64,000 bases of DNA from Bombus terrestris (lineage: Eukaryota > Arthropoda > Insecta > Hymenoptera > Apidae): assembly GCF_910591885.1 (NCBI RefSeq), contig NW_025963681.1, forward strand, positions 1 to 64,000, in the 5' to 3' direction. The translations under genes and the position numbers were made by a program. The notes below the pieces were generated by a model, which had not been told where the DNA came from, ran no database searches, and saw nothing but the letters and a program-made list of their open reading frames with translations. This document shows positions 44,721-57,880 of this stretch, piece by piece (the stretch's first letter is position 1; every line of letters begins with the position of its first letter).

Positions 44721-46490
44721 CATCGTGGGACACCGTTGGACATCGTTGGACATCGTTGGACACCGTTGGACATCGTTGGACACCGTTGGACATCGTTGGA
44801 CATCGTTGGACATCGTGGGACAACGTGGGACAACGTGGGACAACGTGGGACACCGTTGGACACCGTGGGACACCGTTGGACACCGTTGGACACCGTTGGA
44901 CATCGTTGGACATCGTGGGACAACGTGGGACAACGTGGGACAACGTGGGACAACGTGGGACAACGTGGGACAACGTGGGACACCGTTGGACATCGTTGGA
45001 CAACGTGGGACACCGTTGGACATCGTTGGACACCGTGGGACAACGTGGGACAACGTGGGACACCGTTGGACACCGTTGGACATCGTTGGACACCGTGGGA
45101 CAACGTGGGACAACGTGGGACAACGTGGGACAACGTGGGACAACGTGGGACACCGTTGGACACCGTGGGACACCGTTGGACACCGTTGGACATCGTTGGA
45201 CACCGTGGGACAACGTGGGACAACGTGGGACACCGTTGGACATCGTTGGACATCGTTGGACACCGTTGGACACCGTTGGACAACGTGGGACATCGTGGGA
45301 CAACGTGGGACAACGTGGGACAACGTGGGACAACGTGGGACACCGTTGGACACCGTGGGACACCGTTGGACACCGTTGGACACCGTTGGACATCGTTGGA
45401 CATCGTGGGACAACGTGGGACAACGTGGGACAACGTGGGACAACGTGGGACAACGTGGGACAACGTGGGACAACGTGGGACAACGTGGGACACCGTTGGA
45501 CATCGCTGGACACCGTTGGACATCGTTGGACACCGTGGGACAACGTGGGACAACGTGGGACAACGTGGGACACCGTTGGACACCGTTGGACACCGTTGGA
45601 CACCGTTGGACATCGTGGGACACCGTTGGACATCGTTGGACATCGTTGGACACCGTTGGACATCGTTGGACACCGTTGGACATCGTTGGACATCGTTGGA
45701 CATCGTGGGACAACGTGGGACAACGTGGGACAACGTGGGACACCGTTGGACACCGTGGGACACCGTTGGACACCGTTGGACACCGTTGGACATCGTTGGA
45801 CATCGTGGGACAACGTGGGACAACGTGGGACAACGTGGGACAACGTGGGACAACGTGGGACAACGTGGGACACCGTTGGACATCGTTGGACAACGTGGGA
45901 CACCGTTGGACATCGTTGGACACCGTGGGACAACGTGGGACAACGTGGGACACCGTTGGACACCGTTGGACATCGTTGGACACCGTGGGACAACGTGGGA
46001 CAACGTGGGACAACGTGGGACAACGTGGGACAACGTGGGACACCGTTGGACACCGTGGGACACCGTTGGACACCGTTGGACATCGTTGGACACCGTGGGA
46101 CAACGTGGGACAACGTGGGACACCGTTGGACATCGTTGGACATCGTTGGACACCGTTGGACACCGTTGGACAACGTGGGACATCGTGGGACAACGTGGGA
46201 CAACGTGGGACAACGTGGGACAACGTGGGACACCGTTGGACACCGTGGGACACCGTTGGACACCGTTGGACACCGTTGGACAGCGTTGGACATCGTGGGA
46301 CACCGTGGGACAACGTGGGACAACGTGGGACAACGTGGGACAACGTGGGACAACGTGGGACAACGTGGGACAACGTGGGACACCGTTGGACATCGCTGGA
46401 CACCGTTGGACATCGTTGGACACCGTGGGACAACGTGGGACAACGTGGGACAACGTGGGACACCGTTGGACACCGTTGGACACCGTTGGA
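44721..46490. repeat. 890-bp tandem duplication
   Basis: 44721-45610 is repeated directly at 45611-46490. The order of TTGG islands and the CTGGACACCG marker (block 45501 and 46391) are in register at 890 bp. Few differences are visible, among them CATCG to CAGCG at 46281 and CAACG to CACCG at 46301. Both boundaries fall inside TTGG islands. Confidence 0.82.
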
Positions 46491-47460
46491 CACCGTTGGA
46501 CATCGTTGGACACCGTGGGACAACGTGGGACAACGTGGGACAACGTGGGACATCGTGGGACAACGTGGGACAACGTGGGACAACGTGGGACAACGTTGGA
46601 CATCGTTGGACACCGTTGGACACCGTGGGACAACGTGGGACAACGTGGGACAACGTGGGACAACGTGGGACAACGTGGGACAACGTGGGACAACGTGGGA
46701 CAACGTGGGACAACGTGGGACAACGTGGGACAACGCGGGACAACGTGGGACAACGTGGGACAACGTGGGACAACGTGGGACATCGTGGGACAACGTGGGA
46801 CAACGTGGGACAACGTGGGACAACGTGGGACAACGTGGGACACCGTTGGACATCGTTGGACACCGTGGGACAACGTGGGACAACGTGGGACAACGTGGGA
46901 CACCGTTGGACACCGTTGGACACCGTTGGACACCGTTGGACATCGTTGGACACCGTGGGACAACGTGGGACAACGTGGGAAACCATGGAACAACGTGGGA
47001 CAACGTGGGACACCGTTGGACATCGTTGTACAACGTGGGACAACGTGGGACAACGTGGGACAACGTGGGACAACGTGGGACAACGTGGGACAACGTGGGA
47101 CAACGTGGGACAACGTGGGACATCGTGGGACAACGTGGGACAACGTGGGACAACGTGGGACAACGTGGGACACCGTTGGACAACGTGGGACACCGTTGGA
47201 CAACGTGGGACACCGTTGGACATCGTTGGACACCGTGGGACAACGTGGGACAACGTGGGACCACGTGGGACAACGTGGGACAACGTGGGACAACGTGGGA
47301 CAACGTGGGACAACGTGGGACAACGTGGGACAACGTGGGACAACGTGGGACAACGTGGGACAACGTGGGACACCGTTGGACATCGTTGGACACCGTGGGA
47401 CACCGTGGGACAACGTGGGACAACGTGGGACAACGTGGGACAACGTGGGACAACGTGGGA

Positions 47461-50400
47461 AACCATGGAACAACGTGGGACAACGTGGGACACCGTTGGA
47501 CATCGTTGGACAACGTGGGACAACGTGGGACAACGTGGGACAACGTGGGACAACGTGGGACAACGTGGGACACCGTTGGACACCGTGGGACACCGTTGGA
47601 CACCGTTGGACATCGTTGGACACCGTGGGACAACGTGGGACAACGTGGGACAACGTGGGACAACGTGGGACAACGTGGGACAACGTGGGACAACGTGGGA
47701 CAACGTGGGACAACGTGGGACAACGTGGGACAACGTGGGACAACGTGGGACATCGTGGGACAACGTGGGACAACGTGGGACAACGTGGGACAACGTGGGA
47801 CATCGTTGGACACCGTTGGACATCGTTGGACACCGTGGGACAACGTGGGACAACGTGGGACAACGTGGGACAACGTGGGACAACGTGGGACACCGTTGGA
47901 CATCGCTGGACACCGTTGGACATCGTTGGACACCGTGGGACAACGTGGGACAACGTGGGACAACGTGGGACAACGTGGGACAACGTGGGACAACGTGGGA
48001 CAACGTGGGACAACGTGGGACAACGTGGGACAACGTGGGACAACGTGGGACAACGGGGGACATCGTGGGACAACGTGGGACCACGTGGGACAACGTGGGA
48101 CAACGTGGGACAACGTGGGACAACGTGGGACAACGTGGGACAACGTGGGACAACGTGGGACAACGTGGGACAACGTGGGACAACGTGGGACACCGTTGGA
48201 CATCGTTGGACACCGTGGGACACCGTGGGACAACGTGGGACAACGTGGGACAACGTGGGACAACGTGGGACAACGTGGGAAACCATGGAACAACGTGGGA
48301 CAACGTGGGACACCGTTGGACATCGTTGGACAACGTGGGACAACGTGGGACAACGTGGGACAACGTGGGACAACGTGGGACACCGTTGGACACCGTGGGA
48401 CACCGTTGGACACCGTTGGACATCGTTGGACACCGTGGGACAACGTGGGACAACGTGGGACAACGTGGGACAACGTGGGACAACGTGGGACACCGTTGGA
48501 CATCGTTGGACATCGTTGGACATCGTGGGACACCGTTGGACATCGTTGGACATCGTTGGACACCGTTGGACACCGTTGGACAACGTGGGACATCGTGGGA
48601 CAACGTGGGACAACGTGGGACAACGTGGGACAACGTGGGACACCGTTGGACACCGTGGGACACCGTTGGACACCGTTGGACACCGTTGGACATCGTTGGA
48701 CATCGTTGGACATCGTGGGACACCGTTGGACATCGTTGGACATCGTTGGACACCGTTGGACATCGTTGGACACCGTTGGACATCGTTGGACATCGTTGGA
48801 CATCGTGGGACACCGTTGGACATCGTTGGACATCGTTGGACACCGTTGGACATCGTTGGACATCGTTGGACATCGTTGGACACCGTTGGACACCGTTGGA
48901 CACCGTTGGACATCGTTGGACACCGTGGGACAACGTGGGACAACGTGGGACAACGTGGGACAACGTGGGACAACGTGGGACAACGTGGGACATCGTGGGA
49001 CAACGTGGGACAACGTGGGACAACGTGGGACAACGTGGGACAACGTGGGACAACGTGGGACAACGTGGGACAACGTGGGACAACGTGGGACACCGTTGGA
49101 CATCGCTGGACACCGTTGGACATCGTTGGACACCGTGGGACAACGTGGGACAACGTGGGACAACGTGGGACACCGTTGGACACCGTTGGACACCGTTGGA
49201 CACCGTTGGACATCGTTGGACACCGTGGGACAACGTGGGACAACGTGGGACAACGTGGGACATCGTGGGACAACGTGGGACAACGTGGGACAACGTGGGA
49301 CAACGTTGGACATCGTTGGACACCGTTGGACACCGTGGGACAACGTGGGACAACGTGGGACAACGTGGGACAACGTGGGACAACGTGGGACAACGTGGGA
49401 CAACGTGGGACAACGTGGGACAACGTGGGACAACGTGGGACAACGTGGGACAACGTGGGACACCGTTGGACATCGTTGGACACCGTGGGACAACGTGGGA
49501 CAACGTGGGACAACGTGGGACATCGTGGGACATCGTTGGACATCGTTGGACACCGTTGGACATCGTTGGACATCGTTGGACATCGTTGGACACCGTTGGA
49601 CACCGTTGGACACCGTTGGACATCGTTGGACACCGTGGGACAACGTGGGACAACGTGGGACAACGTGGGACAACGTGGGACAACGTGGGACAACGTGGGA
49701 CATCGTGGGACATCGTTGGACACCGTGGGACAACGTGGGACAACGTGGGACAACGTGGGACACCGTTGGACACCGTCGGACACCGTTGGACACCGTTGGA
49801 CATCGTTGGACACCGTGGGACAACGTGGGACAACGTGGGACAACGTGGGACAACGTGGGACAACGTGGGACACCGTTGGACATCGTTGGACATCGTTGGA
49901 CATCGTGGGACACCGTTGGACATCGTTGGACATCGTTGGACACCGTTGGACGCCGTTGGACACCGTTGGACATCGTTGGACACCGTTGGACATCGTTGGA
50001 CATCGTTGGACATCGTTGGACACCGTTGGACACCGTTGGACACCGTTGGACATCGTTGGACACCGTGGGACAACGTGGGACAACGTGGGACAACGTGGGA
50101 CAACGTGGGACAACGTGGGACAACGTGGGACATCGTGGGACAACGTGGGACAACGTGGGACAACGTGGGACAACGTGGGACAACGTGGGACAACGTGGGA
50201 CAACGTGGGACAACGTGGGACAACGTGGGACACCGTTGGACATCGCTGGACACCGTTAGACATCGTTGGACACCGTGGGACAACGTGGGACAACGTGGGA
50301 CAACGTGGGACAACGTGGGACAACGTGGGACAACGTGGGACAACGTGGGACAACGTGGGACAACGTGGGACACCGTGGGACAACGTGGGACAACGTGGGA

Positions 50401-50870
50401 CAACGTGGGACAACGTGGGACAACGTGGGACACCGTTGGACATCGTTGGACACCGTGGGACAACGTGGGACATCGTGGGACAACGTGGGACAACGTGGGA
50501 CAACGTGGGACAACGTGGGACACCGTTGGACAACGTGGGACACCGTTGGACATCGTTGGACACCGTGGGACAACGTGGGACAACGTGGGACAACGTGGGA
50601 CAACGTGGGACAACGTGGGAAACCATGGAACAACGTGGGACAACGTGGGACACCGTTGGACATCGTTGGACAACGTGGGACAACGTGGGACAACGTGGGA
50701 CAACGTGGGACAACGTGGGACACCGTTGGACACCGTGGGACACCGTTGGACACCGTTGGACATCGTTGGACACCGTGGGACAACGTGGGACAACGTGGGA
50801 CAACGTGGGACAACGTGGGACAACGTGGGACAACGTGGGACAACGTGGGACAACGTGGGACAAAGTGGGA
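47461..50870. repeat. 3.4-kb block, copy A of three
   Basis: This block recurs at 53401 (offset 5,940) and 57881. Shared markers are the doublet at 48281, a CACCGTCGGA block at 49771, CGCCGTTGGA at 49951 and CAAAGTGGGA at 50861. Private to this copy are CAACGGGGGA at 48051 and a TTAGA change at 50256-50260. The TTAGA change puts TAA on the minus strand and TAG on the plus strand. Compared with copy B it lacks about 240 bp in the island near 49961. Confidence 0.8.
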
Positions 50871-53400
50871 CAACGTGGGACAACGTGGGACATCGTGGGA
50901 CAACGTGGGACAACGTGGGACAACGTGGGACAACGTTGGACATCGTTGGACACCGTTGGACACCGTGGGACAACGTGGGACAACGTGGGACAACGTGGGA
51001 CAACGTGGGACAACGTGGGACAACGTGGGACAACGTGGGACAACGTGGGACAACGCGGGACAACGTGGGACAACGTGGGACAACGTGGGACAACGTGGGA
51101 CATCGTGGGACAACGTGGGACAACGTGGGACAACGTGGGACAACGTGGGACAACGTGGGACACCGTTGGACATCGTTGGACACCGTGGGACAACGTGGGA
51201 CAACGTGGGACAACGTGGGACACCGTTGGACACCGTTGGACACCGTTGGACACCGTTGGACATCGTTGGACACCGTGGGACAACGTGGGACAACGTGGGA
51301 AACCATGGAACAACGTGGGACAACGTGGGACACCGTTGGACATCGTTGTACAACGTGGGACAACGTGGGACAACGTGGGACAACGTGGGACAACGTGGGA
51401 CAACGTGGGACAACGTGGGACAACGTGGGACAACGTGGGACATCGTGGGACAACGTGGGACAACGTGGGACAACGTGGGACAACGTGGGACACCGTTGGA
51501 CAACGTGGGACACCGTTGGACAACGTGGGACACCGTTGGACATCGTTGGACACCGTGGGACAACGTGGGACAACGTGGGACCACGTGGGACAACGTGGGA
51601 CAACGTGGGACAACGTGGGACAACGTGGGACAACGTGGGACAACGTGGGACAACGTGGGACACCGTTGGACATCGTTGGACAACGTGGGACACCGTTGGA
51701 CATCGTTGGACACCGTGGGACAACGTGGGACAACGTGGGACACCGTTGGACACCGTTGGACATCGTTGGACACCGTGGGACAACGTGGGACAACGTGGGA
51801 CAACGTGGGACAACGTGGGACAACGTGGGACACCGTTGGACACCGTGGGACACCGTTGGACACCGTTGGACATCGTTGGACACCGTGGGACAACGTGGGA
51901 CAACGTGGGACACCGTTGGACATCGTTGGACATCGTTGGACACCGTTGGACACCGTTGGACAACGTGGGACATCGTGGGACAACGTGGGACAACGTGGGA
52001 CAACGTGGGACAACGTGGGACACCGTTGGACACCGTGGGACACCGTTGGACACCGTTGGACACCGTTGGACATCGTTGGACATCGTGGGACAACGTGGGA
52101 CAACGTGGGACAACGTGGGACAACGTGGGACAACGTGGGACAACGTGGGACAACGTGGGACAACGTGGGACACCGTTGGACATCGCTGGACACCGTTGGA
52201 CATCGTTGGACACCGTGGGACAACGTGGGACAACGTGGGACAACGTGGGACACCGTTGGACACCGTTGGACACCGTTGGACACCGTTGGACATCGTTGGA
52301 CACCGTGGGACAACGTGGGACAACGTGGGACAACGTGGGACATCGTGGGACAACGTGGGACAACGTGGGACAACGTGGGACAACGTTGGACATCGTTGGA
52401 CACCGTTGGACACCGGGGGACAACGTGGGACAACGTGGGACAACGTGGGACAACGTGGGACAACGTGGGACAACGTGGGACAACGTGGGACAACGTGGGA
52501 CAACGTGGGACAACGTGGGACACCGTTGGACATCGCTGGACATCGTTGGACACCGTTGGACACCGTGGGACAACGTGGGACAACGTGGGACAACGTGGGA
52601 CAACGTGGGACAACGTGGGACAACGTGGGACAACGTGGGACAACGTGGGACAACGTGGGACAACGTGGGACAACGCGGGACAACGTGGGACAACGTGGGA
52701 CAACGTGGGACAACGTGGGACATCGTGGGACAACGTGGGACAACGTGGGACAACGTGGGACAACGTGGGACAACGTGGGACACCGTTGGACATCGTTGGA
52801 CACCGTGGGACAACGTGGGACAACGTGGGACAACGTGGGACACCGTTGGACACCGTTGGACACCGTTGGACACCGTTGGACATCGTTGGACACCGTGGGA
52901 CAACGTGGGACAACGTGGGAAACCATGGAACAACGTGGGACAACGTGGGACACCGTTGGACATCGTTGTACAACGTGGGACAACGTGGGACAACGTGGGA
53001 CAACGTGGGACAACGTGGGACAACGTGGGACAACGTGGGACAACGTGGGACAACGTGGGACATCGTGGGACAACGTGGGACAACGTGGGACAACGTGGGA
53101 CAACGTGGGACACCGTTGGACAACGTGGGACACCGTTGGACAACGTGGGACACCGTTGGACATCGTTGGACACCGTGGGACAACGTGGGACAACGTGGGA
53201 CCACGTGGGACAACGTGGGACAACGTGGGACAACGTGGGACAACGTGGGACAACGTGGGACAACGTGGGACAACGTGGGACAACGTGGGACAACGTGGGA
53301 CAACGTGGGACACCGTTGGACATCGTTGGACACCGTGGGACACCGTGGGACAACGTGGGACAACGTGGGACAACGTGGGACAACGTGGGACAACGTGGGA

Positions 53401-56400
53401 AACCATGGAACAACGTGGGACAACGTGGGACACCGTTGGACATCGTTGGACAACGTGGGACAACGTGGGACAACGTGGGACAACGTGGGACAACGTGGGA
53501 CAACGTGGGACACCGTTGGACACCGTGGGACACCGTTGGACACCGTTGGACATCGTTGGACACCGTGGGACAACGTGGGACAACGTGGGACAACGTGGGA
53601 CAACGTGGGACAACGTGGGACAACGTGGGACAACGTGGGACAACGTGGGACAACGTGAGACAACGTGGGACAACGTGGGACAACGTGGGACATCGTGGGA
53701 CAACGTGGGACAACGTGGGACAACGTGGGACAACGTGGGACATCGTTGGACACCGTTGGACATCGTTGGACACCGTGGGACAACGTGGGACAACGTGGGA
53801 CAACGTGGGACAACGTGGGACAACGTGGGACACCGTTGGACATCGCTGGACACCGTTGGACATCGTTGGACACCGTGGGACAACGTGGGACAACGTGGGA
53901 CAACGTGGGACAACGTGGGACAACGTGGGACAACGTGGGACAACGTGGGACAACGTGGGACAACGTGGGACAACGTGGGACAACGTGGGACAACGTGGGA
54001 CATCGTGGGACAACGTGGGACCACGTGGGACAACGTGGGACAACGTGGGACAACGTGGGACAACGTGGGACAACGTGGGACAACGTGGGACAACGTGGGA
54101 CAACGTGGGACAACGTGGGACAACGTGGGACACCGTTGGACATCGTTGGACACCGTGGGACACCGTGGGACAACGTGGGACAACGTGGGACAACGTGGGA
54201 CAACGTGGGACAACGTGGGAAACCATGGAACAACGTGGGACAACGTGGGACACCGTTGGACATCGTTGGACAACGTGGGACAACGTGGGACAACGTGGGA
54301 CAACGTGGGACAACGTGGGACACCGTTGGACACCGTGGGACACCGTTGGACACCGTTGGACATCGTTGGACACCGTGGGACAACGTGGGACAACGTGGGA
54401 CAACGTGGGACAACGTGGGACAACGTGGGACACCGTTGGACATCGTTGGACATCGTTGGACATCGTGGGACACCGTTGGACATCGTTGGACATCGTTGGA
54501 CACCGTTGGACACCGTTGGACAACGTGGGACATCGTGGGACAACGTGGGACAACGTGGGACAACGTGGGACAACGTGGGACACCGTTGGACACCGTGGGA
54601 CACCGTTGGACACCGTTGGACACCGTTGGACATCGTTGGACATCGTTGGACATCGTGGGACACCGTTGGACATCGTTGGACATCGTTGGACACCGTTGGA
54701 CATCGTTGGACACCGTTGGACATCGTTGGACATCGTTGGACATCGTGGGACACCGTTGGACATCGTTGGACATCGTTGGACACCGTTGGACATCGTTGGA
54801 CATCGTTGGACATCGTTGGACACCGTTGGACACCGTTGGACACCGTTGGACATCGTTGGACACCGTGGGACAACGTGGGACAACGTGGGACAACGTGGGA
54901 CAACGTGGGACAACGTGGGACAACGTGGGACATCGTGGGACAACGTGGGACAACGTGGGACAACGTGGGACAACGTGGGACAACGTGGGACAACGTGGGA
55001 CAACGTGGGACAACGTGGGACAACGTGGGACACCGTTGGACATCGCTGGACACCGTTGGACATCGTTGGACACCGTGGGACAACGTGGGACAACGTGGGA
55101 CAACGTGGGACACCGTTGGACACCGTTGGACACCGTTGGACACCGTTGGACATCGTTGGACACCGTGGGACAACGTGGGACAACGTGGGACAACGTGGGA
55201 CATCGTGGGACAACGTGGGACAACGTGGGACAACGTGGGACAACGTTGGACATCGTTGGACACCGTTGGACACCGTGGGACAACGTGGGACAACGTGGGA
55301 CAACGTGGGACAACGTGGGACAACGTGGGACAACGTGGGACAACGTGGGACAACGTGGGACAACGTGGGACAACGTGGGACAACGTGGGACAACGTGGGA
55401 CACCGTTGGACATCGTTGGACACCGTGGGACAACGTGGGACAACGTGGGACAACGTGGGACATCGTGGGACATCGTTGGACATCGTTGGACACCGTTGGA
55501 CATCGTTGGACATCGTTGGACATCGTTGGACACCGTTGGACACCGTTGGACACCGTTGGACATCGTTGGACACCGTGGGACAACGTGGGACAACGTGGGA
55601 CAACGTGGGACAACGTGGGACAACGTGGGACAACGTGGGACATCGTGGGACATCGTTGGACACCGTGGGACAACGTGGGACAACGTGGGACAACGTGGGA
55701 CACCGTTGGACACCGTCGGACACCGTTGGACACCGTTGGACATCGTTGGACACCGTGGGACAACGTGGGACAACGTGGGACAACGTGGGACAACGTGGGA
55801 CAACGTGGGACACCGTTGGACATCGTTGGACATCGTTGGACATCGTGGGACACCGTTGGACATCGTTGGACATCGTTGGACACCGTTGGACGCCGTTGGA
55901 CAACGTGGGACATCGTGGGACAACGTGGGACAACGTGGGACAACGTGGGACAACGTGGGACACCGTTGGACACCGTGGGACACCGTTGGACACCGTTGGA
56001 CACCGTTGGACATCGTTGGACATCGTTGGACATCGTGGGACACCGTTGGACAACGTTGGACATCGTTGGACACCGTTGGACATCGTTGGACACCGTTGGA
56101 CATCGTTGGACATCGTTGGACATCGTGGGACACCGTTGGACATCGTTGGACATCGTTGGACACCGTTGGACATCGTTGGACATCGTTGGACATCGTTGGA
56201 CACCGTTGGACACCGTTGGACACCGTTGGACATCGTTGGACACCGTGGGACAACGTGGGACAACGTGGGACAACGTGGGACAACGTGGGACAACGTGGGA
56301 CAACGTGGGACATCGTGGGACAACGTGGGACAACGTGGGACAACGTGGGACAACGTGGGACAACGTGGGACAACGTGGGACAACGTGGGACAACGTGGGA

Positions 56401-56860
56401 CAACGTGGGACAACGTGGGACACCGTTGGACATCGTTGGACACCGTGGGACAACGTGGGACATCGTGGGACAACGTGGGACAACGTGGGACAACGTGGGA
56501 CAACGTGGGACACCGTTGGACAACGTGGGACACCGTTGGACATCGTTGGACACCGTGGGACAACGTGGGACAACGTGGGACAACGTGGGACAACGTGGGA
56601 CAACGTGGGAAACCATGGAACAACGTGGGACAACGTGGGACACCGTTGGACATCGTTGGACAACGTGGGACAACGTGGGACAACGTGGGACAACGTGGGA
56701 CAACGTGGGACACCGTTGGACACCGTGGGACACCGTTGGACACCGTTGGACATCGTTGGACACCGTGGGACAACGTGGGACAACGTGGGACAACGTGGGA
56801 CAACGTGGGACAACGTGGGACAACGTGGGACAACGTGGGACAACGTGGGACAAAGTGGGA
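53401..56860. repeat. 3.5-kb block, copy B of three
   Basis: Markers at 54221, 55711, 55891 and 56851 match copy A at offsets of 5,940 and later 5,990 bp. A private TGAGA change lies at 53656. This copy carries CAACGTTGGA at 56051, shared with copy C but not copy A. It lacks about 190 bp near 56420 that copies A and C have, around the CTGGACACCG marker. Confidence 0.8.
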
Positions 56861-57880
56861 CAACGTGGGACAACGTGGGACATCGTGGGACAACGTGGGA
56901 CAACGTGGGACAACGTGGGACAACGTTGGACATCGTTGGACACCGTTGGACACCGTGGGACAACGTGGGACAACGTGGGACAACGTGGGACAACGTGGGA
57001 CAACGTGGGACAACGTGGGACAACGTGGGACAACGTGGGACAACGCGGGACAACGTGGGACAACGTGGGACAACGTGGGACAACGTGGGACATCGTGGGA
57101 CAACGTGGGACAACGTGGGACAACGTGGGACAACGTGGGACAACGTGGGACACCGTTGGACATCGTTGGACACCGTGGGACAACGTGGGACAACGTGGGA
57201 CAACGTGGGACACCGTTGGACACCGTTGGACACCGTTGGACACCGTTGGACATCGTTGGACACCGTGGGACAACGTGGGACAACGTGGGAAACCATGGAA
57301 CAACGTGGGACAACGTGGGACACCGTTGGACATCGTTGTACAACGTGGGACAACGTGGGACAACGTGGGACAACGTGGGACAACGTGGGACAACGTGGGA
57401 CAACGTGGGACAACGTGGGACAACGTGGGACATCGTGGGACAACGTGGGACAACGTGGGACAACGTGGGACAACGTGGGACACCGTTGGACAACGTGGGA
57501 CACCGTTGGACAACGTGGGACACCGTTGGACATCGTTGGACACCGTGGGACAACGTGGGACAACGTGGGACCACGTGGGACAACGTGGGACAACGTGGGA
57601 CAACGTGGGACAACGTGGGACAACGTGGGACAACGTGGGACAACGTGGGACAACGTGGGACAACGTGGGACAACGTGGGACACCGTTGGACATCGTTGGA
57701 CACCGTGGGACACCGTGGGACAACGTGGGACAACGTGGGACAACGTGGGACAACGTGGGACAACGTGGGAAACCATGGAACAACGTGGGACAACGTGGGA
57801 CACCGTTGGACAACGTTGGACAACGTGGGACAACGTGGGACAACGTGGGACAACGTGGGACAACGTGGGACAACGTGGGA

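Larger units (their letters stand above)
46600..57770. repeat. Four dispersed copies of a ~0.8-kb module
   Basis: A block marked by a GCGGGA variant and, 290 bp later, a TTGTACAACG variant occurs four times: 46731/47021, 51051/51341, 52671/52961 and 57041/57331. In each copy the TTGTAC unit closely follows a CCATGG doublet (46976, 51296, 52916, 57286), and TGGGACCACG lies 240 bp further on. Copies extend at roughly 46600-47460, 50940-51660, 52560-53400 and 56940-57770. The second and third are a 1,620-bp tandem pair, the same step length as at 32146-34690. Confidence 0.8.

Noticed and set aside
10..50259. A 16,749-codon forward open frame reading WDNVGQRGTT repeats
   Set aside because: All forward frames and the reverse strand are equally open because the decamer has no stop in any frame. 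It begins at a GTG inside the repeat, has no promoter or ribosome site, and carries whole-unit indels that merely swap equivalent frames.
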